From NCBI GenBank assembly GCA_032358255.1, contig JAULBX010025109.1:1-64000 (forward strand): 64,000 bases of DNA, read 5' to 3'. The DNA comes from Heterotrichella gracilis (lineage: Eukaryota; Sar; Xanthophyceae; Tribonematales; Xanthonemataceae). A model generated the notes under the pieces. That model did not search any database and was not told the origin of the DNA. It saw nothing but the letters and a program-made list of their open reading frames with translations. Positions 46,018 through 56,600 of the stretch are shown here, one piece after another (the first letter of the stretch is position 1; each line of letters begins with the position of its first letter). A program made the translations under genes and the position numbers.

Positions 46018-46142
46018 CCCCCTGTTCTGCCCCCCTTCCCTCCACCCACCCACCACTTCCTCTCTCTGTCACATGCTTGAAGCTTGAAGCATGTGACAGG
46101 ACAAGGAAGTGGTGCTTGGGGGGAGGGGGACAGAACAGGGGG
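46018..46142. repeat. Long hairpin B
   Basis: Arms pair along about 58 nt: CCTGTTCTG (46021-46029) with 46131-46139, CACCACTTCC (46051-46060) with 46105-46114, GTCACATGCTT (46068-46078) with 46087-46097, loop 8 nt. It begins about 35 nt after inverted repeat A. Such foldbacks are typical sources of small RNA in green algae, or short non-autonomous transposons. Confidence 0.85.
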
Positions 46143-46492
46143 GGTCGTCCGCCCTCCACCCTAACGCAATGCTCCCTCCCCTGCTTGCTTTGGCCCTGGC
46201 GCGTCCTACCCTTTAGCCACGCCCTGCGCCCACACCCACCAGCAGTCAGGACAGCAGAGTGGTGGTGGTGAAACCTACTGTGTGGAAGGAACATGCACGT
46301 GCAATTTTGACTTGGACACTGGGAGACAGTGCTGCATCTGACATATGGGTCGCCGCTAGCCACAACCACACAGGTGTAACTGATTCCCCGTGACAGCGTT
46401 GCTGTATCCAACGCATCCAACACCTTGCAAGTGCACTTGTCGCCAGTCTGGCCACAACAAGTTTCCACAATGACGTGGCATAGTATGTAAAT

Positions 46493-46523
46493 AATACTAG
46501 GTATACAACGTATACCTAGTATT
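46493..46523. repeat. Short perfect inverted repeat
   Basis: Two 14-nt arms (AATACTAGGTATAC and its exact complement) around the trinucleotide AAC. AT-rich; function unknown. Confidence 0.9.
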
Positions 46524-47028
46524 TTCTACCTGGTCCAGTGATGTGTTGTGCTAGGCCTGGCCCAAAACTAGCGAGACCCATGATCCTACGCGGTATGTGT
46601 TCAGCACACTGACGATGCATCGGGTACCCTACCGCTACCCTACAGATACATGGCGTGCAAGTGAACCTGAGCTGGCAAACATTAATACAAGATATTCTGG
46701 TCTGTTATATGCGGTGTGACCACCAGACAGCGCCGACAGTAGCAGGTGCCCATGCACCCCTGGCCAAGGAAGCTGTAATTTCAATAGTCTTAAACTAGCT
46801 TTTTATAAAGTAATCTAGCACATAGCTACACCAAGCAGTCAGCTAGACCCAAGCGGGAGCCCACCGGCCACTCACAAAGAAATCTTCCATGCCTGCATTT
46901 AGGTGCACTTCAGATGTACTTCAGCTGCATACCCGCAAGCAAAACGCTACCGCGGAACCAATTGGCAAACCTGCTGCCATACCTGCTGCCCCCCCTGTCC
47001 GCCCTGCTGCACAAACTGCTGCACTGCC

Positions 47029-47597
47029 TTAACCCCCACTGACCTCATTGTCCACGCCCATCAGGACCTGGTCGACCGTGGCCAAGGCAGCGCCTCCCCT
47101 TTGGAAGCTGGTTTTCAGATCATCCTGAAGGCAAGCACGCAGTACCACTTGTGTATAAAATAGGGCAGCTGCAGGTGCGAGGACCGCCAGAAACAAGAAA
47201 GAGCGCACAGGCGGGTTCCACACTATGCTGCAAAGTGACATATGTGGCGTACCCTCAGATTGTTAAGCCCTTCGTCGAGCTTGTCAAACCTTCCGTCAAG
47301 CTTGTCAAATCTTCCGTCGAGCTTGTCAAGAATCCTCTCAAACCTGCTGTCCAAGAAGTCCTTCAGACCTTCATGCAGGAGCTTCTCCTGCGGTCACAAG
47401 CAACCGTGTGGGCATCGCTGGACAAGCAAACAAAGCCGCAAGTGACTAGCATTCTGTTGCTTCTAAGCATGGTGGCGAGAAGCTATGGGTTGGCGTACCT
47501 TCTGGCTCATCTTGGTGCCCATTATCAGCGCAGACACCCCTCCTGTCACGGCTATTGTCAACATTACTGGATTAAAACCTTCCATCGGCGGTGGCAT
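47029..47597 (-). CDS. Small membrane-anchored coiled-coil protein (109 aa)
   Basis: Three exons (47499-47597, 47253-47387, 47029-47124), each an exact number of codons (33, 45, 32 including stop), give 109 aa. An N-terminal hydrophobic segment (MLTIAVTGGVSALIMG) is followed by a charged helix with nearly exact seven-residue repeats: ILDKLDGRFDKLDGRFDKLD, then EGLNNLRDDLKTSF. The spacing suits a coiled coil. One transmembrane anchor plus a coiled coil suggests an organelle or ER tether or oligomeric membrane protein; no family is recognised. An in-frame upstream Met at 47705 would add a 36-residue basic leader (FRKLATCCRATLPKQRRR), so a targeting peptide is possible. Confidence 0.75.
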
Positions 47598-49432
47598 CGC
47601 AGCTTGTACCCATCCCTCTCGGCGGCGCTGCTTCGGCAGAGTCGCCCTGCAGCAGGTTGCAAGCTTCCTGAAGGTGAGGGGTTCGATTTCGTGGGGCACA
47701 AACAACGCAGCTGCAGTGTGGGTTGAGCTCTGGAGTCAGGGCCACAGGCCAGGGCCCCTTGTGGTGTCCTCACCACACGGCTCCGGGTTGCTGGGCGTTG
47801 GGTGTGGGGCGGCGGAAACCCGAAGCGAGTGGTGTTGCCATGTCAGCTGGGTCAGTTCTGTCTGATAAGGATGTGCTAGTGACCTCCAAGAGGGGTGAGA
47901 CTGCGAAGAATTACCTGTCGCAAAGGAAGTACCTAAGAGAATGCCACCCTACACAGTGGGAAAGTGAAATACGAAACACGTTTGAAGCATTTGGGCCCTG
48001 GTAACGTGGTCTAAGGAAGAAACGAGGATGGGCTTGTATTGCATGCATGCATGCATAAAACTTGAGTAGCACCCACCTATACCTGTGAACTTCCTGAAGG
48101 GATGCAGCACAGCTAGTGTCTAAAGCGCGTTCTCAGCAGCCGAAGAACGCGTTACAAGTGGCTGAGCCCTCAACTACTCGTTTTTGAAGTGGACAGCGTC
48201 AGAAAGGTAGGGTATACCCCTAGGGTTTCTGCCGTGGGCACTCGTTTGCTGACTGGGTTCATGATGTGAGCTTCCTAGCTCTGCACTGCTTGTAAACGCT
48301 ACAAAAATTGCAATACCTTTGGTTGAAAGGTGCTTTGCCGTCTAGTACTCCTCCAAGCATGTTAGCGTTTCAAGTGTGCTGCTTGATGACCGTTATCCGC
48401 TGCCCCCCTTGGTATCTCCAAGCTCCGTAATAAGCAGGGATTTATGCAACGAGCCTTTGAAAGCTTCCATATGGTTCCTCTGAGTTTGCTTTAGCAGCCT
48501 CAGTTGGAATCGGCGGCATGCTGCCCCCTCCCTACCCCACGAAGGTAATGTCAAAATTGACAATGCATGCGTATGGACATGACATCAGTTTGCCTATGCC
48601 AAGGAAGCTTTGGGGACATTTTAGCTGGATAGCAGTTATGGTGTTGTTTGCTAGTTGCTGAACATCTGAGGTTGACTGAGCGTTGCCTTTTCGCTGCGTG
48701 AATGAAGGGTGCAGTTGCTCGAGCGTACCAAACGCCTCCCGATCGAGTGTACCGTGGCCAAGCATGGAAGGTCTGGTTGGTAGCAGGGGATTGCACTCTC
48801 ATCGGTGAGTTTCTGCAGTTGTCACTTCATATGTGAAGGTGTCCTTTGCTGATCTGCACAAATTGTTTACTAACCGTTCTGTGCAAAATATGTGTGTCGT
48901 GGGCCAATGTTGTGACGCTGACCTATGGTGGCATTGTTGGTCTGAGATTGTGTTGTTGTGTGGCACTGTTGGTCTGAGACCTGCGGTGGTTACTTTTGAC
49001 AATGTGTTTGCGATTGTGCTGTGCTGGCATGGCCCACCTTAAAGTGCTCGAGCCTTGCACTGGCAGTGGTCCACATGACAGCCTCCTGTGCAAAGTGGTG
49101 CTCTGGCACTGTCAATGCTTCACATTATGGCAGGGTGCAGATGATGCACTCTTCAATTAGACCAGTACCTCCACTAGTCCAGTGATGCTCAGCCCTTGCA
49201 CCAGCCCTTGCCCCTGCCCCACCTTGCATTGGTGCAGTAACCTGGGTCTTATTGGTGCACTGGAACTTGTCCGCCGTGGCACTGTCAGTCTCCTTCACAG
49301 CAATGCTGTGGCGGTGGTGGGTTGCACGGGGTCTAAGGTTGCACCGGTGCCGGCCCACCTTGCCACTTTGGACCTCTTTACACCCATTGCATGCTGTGGG
49401 TCGATTGGTAACCCTGGTCTGGCGGTGCGCAG
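47598..49432. other. Divergent upstream region; transporter first exon probably here
   Basis: Lies between the 109-aa protein gene (-) and the first recognised transporter exon (+). The transporter's start codon and first transmembrane helix should lie here but were not identified. Sequences at about 49193-49225 and 49332-49363 resemble the start of exon 49433 (TTGCACC.GTGC.GG.CCACCTTGCCA) and look like decayed start copies. Confidence 0.45.
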
Positions 49433-52400
49433 GCCTTGCACCTGTGCTGGTCCACCTTGCCAAGAATAAGGAGGGCAAGTACAGCTTCCACCCAGTCAGC
49501 GTGAACTTCATGGTGGAGGTGGCCAAGACAGTGTTTGCGCTCATCGTCCTGCTGCTCAACGTACGCACAAAACCCTGCTGGCACACCGCTTATCACACTG
49601 CAAACACCCGCCTCATTAATTAAATCTACCCACCAAGCATATCTTGACACATCACAGTGCCTATCACACCAGATGCCTTGAAGGGTTGCTGCTCACCCTT
49701 GATGTTAACCCCAAGCTCCGTGCGTAGGTCCGTTAGGGTCAAGCCTTAGGGTTTCTTGCCAGGGAACCTTCCGTTGCAATGAAACCGTAACCAATCACCT
49801 CCCACTTTAACCCTGTACAGGGCACCACCACGGCCGACCCCGCGCCCCCATGTACTGCTGCCTGTGCTCCAATGGAAACCTTATCGTGCTGTGACCCACT
49901 CCTACCCTTGTGCAGGGCACCACGTACTGCTCCCCATCATCCTTCCTGCAACCAATTAAATTCTTTCATTTGTGTGTGCCCAAACCCTATTCCTTTCCCT
50001 GCACAGGGCACCGGCCGGCCCGGCGCCCCCATGTATCGCTCACTGCGCTCCTTCCTGCGCGACGCCCGGCACAACTGGCTGCTGGCGGTTCCCGCGGGGC
50101 TGTACGCCATCAATAACTACCTCAAGTTTGCCATGCAGCTGTACTTCAAGCCCACCACCGCCAAGATGCTGAGCAACCTCAAGGTGAGCAGGGTGGCGGG
50201 GCTTAGGGTTTAGGGTTTATTGTGTAGGGTATAGGGACGCCATGGCTCATGCATGCAGTGGACCATCAGACCCATCACTGGCGAGGTGCTGAGCAGCTGC
50301 GAGGTGAGTCAGACATGGGCCGTACGGTTTAGGGTTTGGGGATGCCATGGCTCAAGCAGGCAGTAAGTCACACATGGTGCTTTAGGGTTTAGGGTTCAAG
50401 TTCAGTACGGTGCACACATGCAGTGTAGTACGATAAGCAATGGAAAAGGCAGTTGCAGCAAAAGGGTGCAGCGTTGGGCAGCGACTGCACTTCCCTGTAC
50501 CCGAGCATGATTGATGCTGCATAACCAAGTCTGACCAGGTGTAATCGTGCGTTGCAGATTCTTGTGATTATCCGTTGGGCAGCGACTGCATGTCCCCAAG
50601 CATGATCGGTGCTGCTGTGCTGTCTGATCGTTTGTGATCGGGTGTGACCGTGTCTGACCATGTGTGATCGTGTGTCGCAGATCCTTGTGATTGCCGTGCT
50701 CATGAAGTGGATCATGCGGCGCAGCTTCACGGTGGTGCAATGGGAGGCTTTGTACCTGCTGGTGGCGGGCATCACTGTAAACCAGCTGAACTACTGCGGG
50801 GGAGACGGAGGTGAGTGCAGTAGGGTGGGCGTTGTAAGCGGGGAGAGGTCATGACATGCATTTCAGTAGTTAGAGGGCCGTAGTTGTTCATTCACCCAGC
50901 CCAACTGCTGCTGGGGAGGGGCTAGGAAATGTAAAAGAGGATCTGACCAGAGGTTAGCCCCACCAAACACATCCACCCTCAAACTAATATATGTGCTGGG
51001 CATAATCCCCTCGCTCAGTCTGCGCTCCAGCGCCACATGGACGCGAGCATTCATCTCCCTGAGTTTCTGAAGCACCCGTGGCTGAGTACCCACCCACCCA
51101 CCCACCCACCCTCCCGCATCCCAGGCAAGGACCAGGACGTGTACGCCACCATCGCGCTGGTGTACACGCTGGGCACCATCACCGTCCCCTCGCTGGCCTC
51201 GGTCTACAACGAGTTTGCGCTCAAGCGCCACATGGACACCAGCGTGCACCTGCAGAACTTCTTCCTCTACTTCTATGGGGCGCTGTTCAACGCAGCGGGG
51301 CTGCTGGGCCTGCTGGCGGTGGGCGGGCATACCCTGGGGGGCATGTTTTCGGGCCACTCGTCGGTGCGTGTGGGCGGGTGTGGGGATGGTGGTGCTGGTG
51401 GTGGTGGGTAGGTTTGGGAGAGTGGTTATAGTGCGCTGTTCGATGCAGCTGGCCTGCTGGTGGTGGATGGGCACAGCATTGAAAGGCAATCTGTCCACCA
51501 AATACACCCTTGTCCCCCGGTGACGGATGGGGCTGGGGATAAGCCATGCGCTGCGGGGCATACTGTCCTGTTCCTTCTTCACATACACATGCCTCAAAAT
51601 GTACTCATCAAACGTCGCATCACCACCATCACCATAACCACCATCACCTCCGCCACGACCACCATGGCCACCACCATCACCACCCACCCACCACCACCAC
51701 AACCTGGTCACCACCCACCCACCACCTATCCCCGCTTCCCCAGGTGACCATGGCGCTGGTGATGAACAACGCGCTGCAGGGCATACTGTCCTCCTTCTTC
51801 TTCAAGTATGCGGACACCATCCTCAAGAAGTACTCCTCCACCATCGCAACCATCTTCACGGGGGTCATGTCGGCGGTGCTGTTTGGCCACAAGCTGACAA
51901 TCAACTTCTGCATAGGGGTGTCCATCGTGTTCATCTCCATGCACCTGTTCTTCGCGGCAGGTGGGTTGTGGGGTTGTGGGGAACAAGGCGCGGTAGGGTG
52001 GGGTGTGGGGGTATTGCAATCAGTGCTCTGGGGTTTGAATAGGGCAACATGTGAGGGCGCCTTTCTATACTGGTACAGTGAGCTGCACCACAGGGTGTGA
52101 TATGCATGCCAATTGTGCTTTTCAAAGCTACGCCGATATTCTGCACAGAAGTTTCCATCTTTTTCATGCACATGCGCTTCAAAGCAGGTGGAGGCTGGGG
52201 TTTTGTCGGGGTTGAAGGCTGCATCTCCCCTGTGCGCATGTGTGCCAGGAGCTGCACCACCACCATTGAGGTGTTCACATCCATGCACCTGTTCATTGTG
52301 GCAGCTGCGGGAGGGGTGTGGAATATGGTGTGGCGAGGGGTTGCCGAGCTGCTCAGTGCAACACGGCGAAGGCCCCTTGTAAAGCAGGCCGTTACCTATG

Positions 52401-52792
52401 CCAGGAGCTGCACCACAAGGGTGTGTATGGGCATGCCATTCCCCCAAACCCAATCCTCCAAACTCCTTACCCTTCACCCTACCCTTCACTCCATCCTCCA
52501 TTTCCATCCCTGCACTCTGAATCGGTCCCCAATTTCCCACTAAATTCCCACTCCCTGTCCCTCCGCAGGCGGCATCAAGGGCAGCTCCAAGCTCCCCTCC
52601 CAACTACCCATCACAGGCGCCCCCCGGCCCCTGGCATTCGCAGTGTCACCGTCCATGGACCACCTGGCACTGAGGTCAGATTCCATAGACAGCCTGGCCA
52701 GCTTGGATGGGGTGGGTGTGGGGGAGAAGGCGCCGCTGCTTGGGGGGGCCAAGGGGCGGCCGGTGGTTGGGTTGGCCACGCACACAGCGTAG
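49433..52792 (+). CDS. Nucleotide-sugar transporter (UDP-galactose/CMP-sialate type), 5' incomplete
   Basis: Six exons (49433-49560, 50007-50183, 50681-50810, 51125-51363, 51744-51960, 52569-52792) join in phase for at least 371 aa; the first exon is missing. The protein exchanges nucleotide sugars across the Golgi membrane. Family signatures of the NST group are clear: [120 protein letters not shown]. About eight membrane helices are visible. The C-terminal 70 residues are hydrophilic and end [13 protein letters not shown]. It resembles plant CMP-sialic-acid-transporter-like proteins; substrate cannot be read from sequence. Confidence 0.88.
49818..52312 (+). repeat. Decayed exon-edge copies in transporter introns
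   Basis: Start copies 5' of parent: 49818-49860 and 49915-49933 (exon 50007), 50553-50582 (exon 50681), 51519-51612 (exon 51744; CATGCGCTGCGGGGCATACT). End copies 3' of parent: 50252-50305 (exon 50007), 51428-51480 (exon 51125), 52115-52195 and 52243-52312 (exon 51744). An internal copy of exon 51125 lies at 51010-51080 (GCCACATGGACGCGAGCATT). Confidence 0.8.
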
Positions 52793-53639
52793 GGAAGGGG
52801 TATCTGGGGGTAGGGTGGGGTGGGTGGGGTGGGGTGGGTGTCGACGTGAGGGTGGTGGCGGGGGAGGGGATGCTCCCGCAGACGCGATGGTTTCATGCAG
52901 GCAGTGTTTTTGTATGGGCAGGGCTGGAACTTGTAGGTAGATTGAGGTATTGTCTCAATCAATGTCCTCACCAAGGAGTCACGGTTACCCAAGTAGGGGT
53001 TTGGACTCGGCCTAAGGGTGTGGCGCATCTCTTCCCTGTCCAAGTTAAATGCCGGGGGATAATTCTGATGTTACTGTAAACAATACCGACGTTACTGTAA
53101 GCAGTTGACTGCAGTTACATCGATGAGAATCCTCTGTCTTCTATGCCTTTCGGCAGACTGATACTCGATGCACAGTGTTGAACGTGCAGCGACTGCATCG
53201 AGTTATCAACGAAAAGCGCGGGAACACCGGGAATTCCCAGCTGGCTAGCCCCCGTGATCATTCACTTCCTTGCTTCTGAGCCGAGAAAAGGGTTGGGACA
53301 CTCTTTCCAAAGAGCTCTCCACCTGCTTTGGCCCTGTCTAAGCTCCAACCACCTTTGAATACCTCTCGTACAGGCGTCCTCGGCTCCTGCTGCACGTATC
53401 AACCTATGACCCTAGCATGCCCCCACTGCAGTCACAGCTCTGCCTGATTTGACCCAACCTGCGGCCTCCAAGGTGCAATACAAGCAAGCCCTATACTTTT
53501 GAGAGCACCACGGCGGTCGATCACCACCTCACGACGCGCTGCCAGTATTAGCAGGAGTCACACCTTTTGGCGCACCCATAGCCAGTGCAGCAAGATGGCG
53601 GGGTAGCGGGCAGCGGTCCGAACCGCGGGGGAGGCCAGG
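52793..53639. other. Intergenic between transporter and M28 peptidase
   Basis: Holds TGTAA at 53075 and 53094, which could end the transporter transcript, and the promoter of the peptidase gene. No further gene recognised. Confidence 0.5.
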
Positions 53640-56600
53640 ATGCAGTTTTTCAAGGGGCGGGGTTCGAAGGGTGACACAGCTAGCCTGTCGGCAGCCAAGC
53701 GGCGGGTGCGGGGGCGGGGGGAGGGGGATCTGAGCCCCACATGGTCGGGCGGCGGTCAGCGCAAGGGGGCGCTGGGGGAGCAGCTGACGGGGGTGGCGGT
53801 GGTACCGCTGCTCGTGTTGGTGGCTCTGGAGATCTTCTTGGTGCGGGGGGCGGGTGGGGGTTTGGTGTGCATATGCATGCATACACTTCCACATGCATGC
53901 AAATGCATGCAAAACGCATGCTTGTGTGTCGCGGCGAATCGAGCCGCGCGGCTTTCCCGCCACGCTGTCTCCTTTCACTATCTCGCTTGAGTAAATTATA
54001 TAGGCTTCAAGAGGGCATGTTTTAGGCACTTGTGCTGACTATGCATGCATTGCACGTCTGGTGCCCATGACTTGGGTTGCGCGCCCCACCCGCCCCGCCC
54101 ACCTTGCTTGAGCGCACAATCCTTCTCGGGATTGACATATCGTTCCAAATACAGGGCTTTGAGCCAGTTTGGACAGGCATCCCTTGCATGTGCACTCTGA
54201 CGATACAACCAAACCCTAGGGTGTGATGGCACATCTTTTTTGTATACACTTGCTGTACACCAGTCTTGCCTATCCACCCCTGCCTGCATTTGAGCTGCAT
54301 GACCCTTATACCACTATTCCTACTTGAAGTGCATTCACGTATGCCCCCTGCAGGTGACTTACACCGTGCACTGCCTGTACTGGACCCCTGACCCCCTACC
54401 AAGGGAGGCAGAGCCACATTTGTTTTCGGAGGGGAGGGCGATGGCGCATGTGCAGGCGCTGGCAGTAGACATAGGGGCGCGCTCGGTGAGCAACAAACCT
54501 CCCTAGGGTTCTGAGGGTTTACGGAAATTGACGTAGGGTTTTGTTGTTTAGTGGTTGGCGTTGGCACTGGCAGGCATTGGCGGTGGATGTAGGGAAGCAC
54601 AGGGGAGCATATGCCCTGAACCCCGCGGGGAGGCACTGGGGGCTGGGCATGCATGCGCATGTGGGTTTCGTTGAGTAGACTGTGCATCCATGGGGGTTGG
54701 TCAAGCAGGCTTGTGCATCCACTCAGACGCGGGGATTGCAAAAGGTGGTGGGTGGGGGTTGCTCATCTATTCATGCATCACCTGCATGCCCTCCCCTGTC
54801 CCCCCCCCAATCCACTCCTCCCCTTCGCCCATCATCAGCCTCGAGTTACCAGTCCCCCATGCCATGGCCGCAGATACCCCCTCACGAACACACGTGAACC
54901 CTACCACCACCACCCACCCCTCACAGATTGGCCAGTATGGCAAGACCATAGCTGCACCCCCACACATACACCACCGCTACAACACCCTTCCCACCCCGCA
55001 ACCTCCCACGCCACCACTACCTCACCCCCCTTCCCCACCCACCCCTTGCAGATTGGCTTGGAAGGCAACGACCTGGCTGCAGAGTACATATACAACGAGG
55101 CCAGGCTGCTTCAGCAGCAGGCAGAGGCCAGCCAGTCGCGCGTGACTGTACAGGTGGGAGGGCATGCGAGTGCAGCTTGGTGGTGGTGCTCTGCTGTAAT
55201 GCCCTCATTTGAACAACATCAGCCATACCATGTGCTGGTTGGGGAATTTATCAGTGCATCATCAATGCATCATCAGAGCATCATCAGAGCATCACCGCAG
55301 CATCATACGGTAGTCAGAGCATCATCAGAGCATCATCAGAGCATCATCAGAGCATCATCAGAGCATCATACGGTAGTCAGAGCATCGTCTAGAATGAGGC
55401 CATGCGGGGCACCAACCGCACCCGCCAGATACAGGCAGCTGCCGTAACAGGAGGAGGATGGCCGATGGCGCCAGGGTGTTTTTCCTCAAACCAGGCGTTT
55501 CTGGTTCTTATACTGCTTGACAACCCAAATTTCCACAGCAAATCTACAAACCCTCATTTTCAATCACCTCATGCCCACAGGTAGAAAGAGAGTCTGTGAG
55601 CGGGGCCATAAACATGGAGTATTTTGGCCACCCCTTCACCAACATCTACTCCAACCTCACAAATGTGCACCTGTGGCTCATACCGGAGGGGGTCACTGGC
55701 AGGGGGGTGAAAACATTGCTCATCAACTCGCACTTAGACTCAGCAATGTCGGTGACAGGTGGGTGGTGGTGGCAGTGGATGTGGGGGTGGCTTGCTGGGG
55801 TCGGCAGTGAGGTGGAGTGCGAAAAGCATTTCCATTTCCGTTGTTATTGAGATAAAGCGTTTAGTTGTTCATGCCAAATGCTTTTATGGCTGGATGATGC
55901 AGTCTTCCCCTTACCCCCACCCTGCTTTGATTCAAGCAACCTCCCCCACCACACCCACCCCCTTCCACTGACCGCCTACCCCACACACCCCACCACAGGC
56001 GCATCAGATGCGGCCTCCTGCATAGGCGTCATGCTGGAGGTGGCCCGGACGATAATTTCAAATCCCAGCGGGGCGCCGCTGCGGTCCCCTGTCCTCTTCC
56101 TGTTCAACGGAGGGGAGGAAACCATCTCTCCTGCGGCGCATGGCTTCATGCAAAATGTGACGAGGGCGGCGAATCTGGGGGCCTTCATTAATTTGGAGTC
56201 CACGGGGCCAGGGGGGCACGATATCGTTTTCCAACATAACAGTATGTTCCCGTCACCTACACCATACATTAAAAGCCCTAACCAGTGCGTATCCTCATAC
56301 TGAACTCACATGCTAAGCAGTTTTTCCTCTTTACAATACCCTTAACCTTGAGCAGTACACGCCACTCTCAACCTACACCTGAGTGTCCTTGTCATTGCGT
56401 TCTTCCCACTTGAATCCTACACCTACATGCTGATCCCCACTTCACATTCCACTTCACTGGAGTGGAACACCCTAGCCACACCATATAATGGATATTCCAC
56501 TCCCTAATCCACAACCTCCACCCCCCACCGCAGGCGCATGGACCACCGAGGCCTACGCGCGCGCCGTGCAATACCCTAGAGGGTCCATAGTGGCACAGGA

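Larger units (their letters stand above)
44343..47028. other. Convergent intergenic region with foldback sequences
   Basis: Lies between the 3' ends of BRUTUS (+) and the 109-aa protein gene (-). Apart from the inverted repeats listed separately, only short frames without motifs are seen. TGTAA at 44828 could terminate the BRUTUS transcript. Confidence 0.5.

Noticed and set aside
47723-48004. Frame ending in GETAKNYLSQRKYLRE-like sequence
   Set aside because: Looks somewhat protein-like, but no start context, family or neighbouring exon supports it.
51600-51720. His-rich (CACCAC)n frame as a metal-binding protein
   Set aside because: It is a simple-sequence intron tract before the transporter exon at 51744.
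55256-55392. CRISPR-like array
   Set aside because: Units are contiguous and short with no unique spacers, and the sequence is an intron of a eukaryotic gene.
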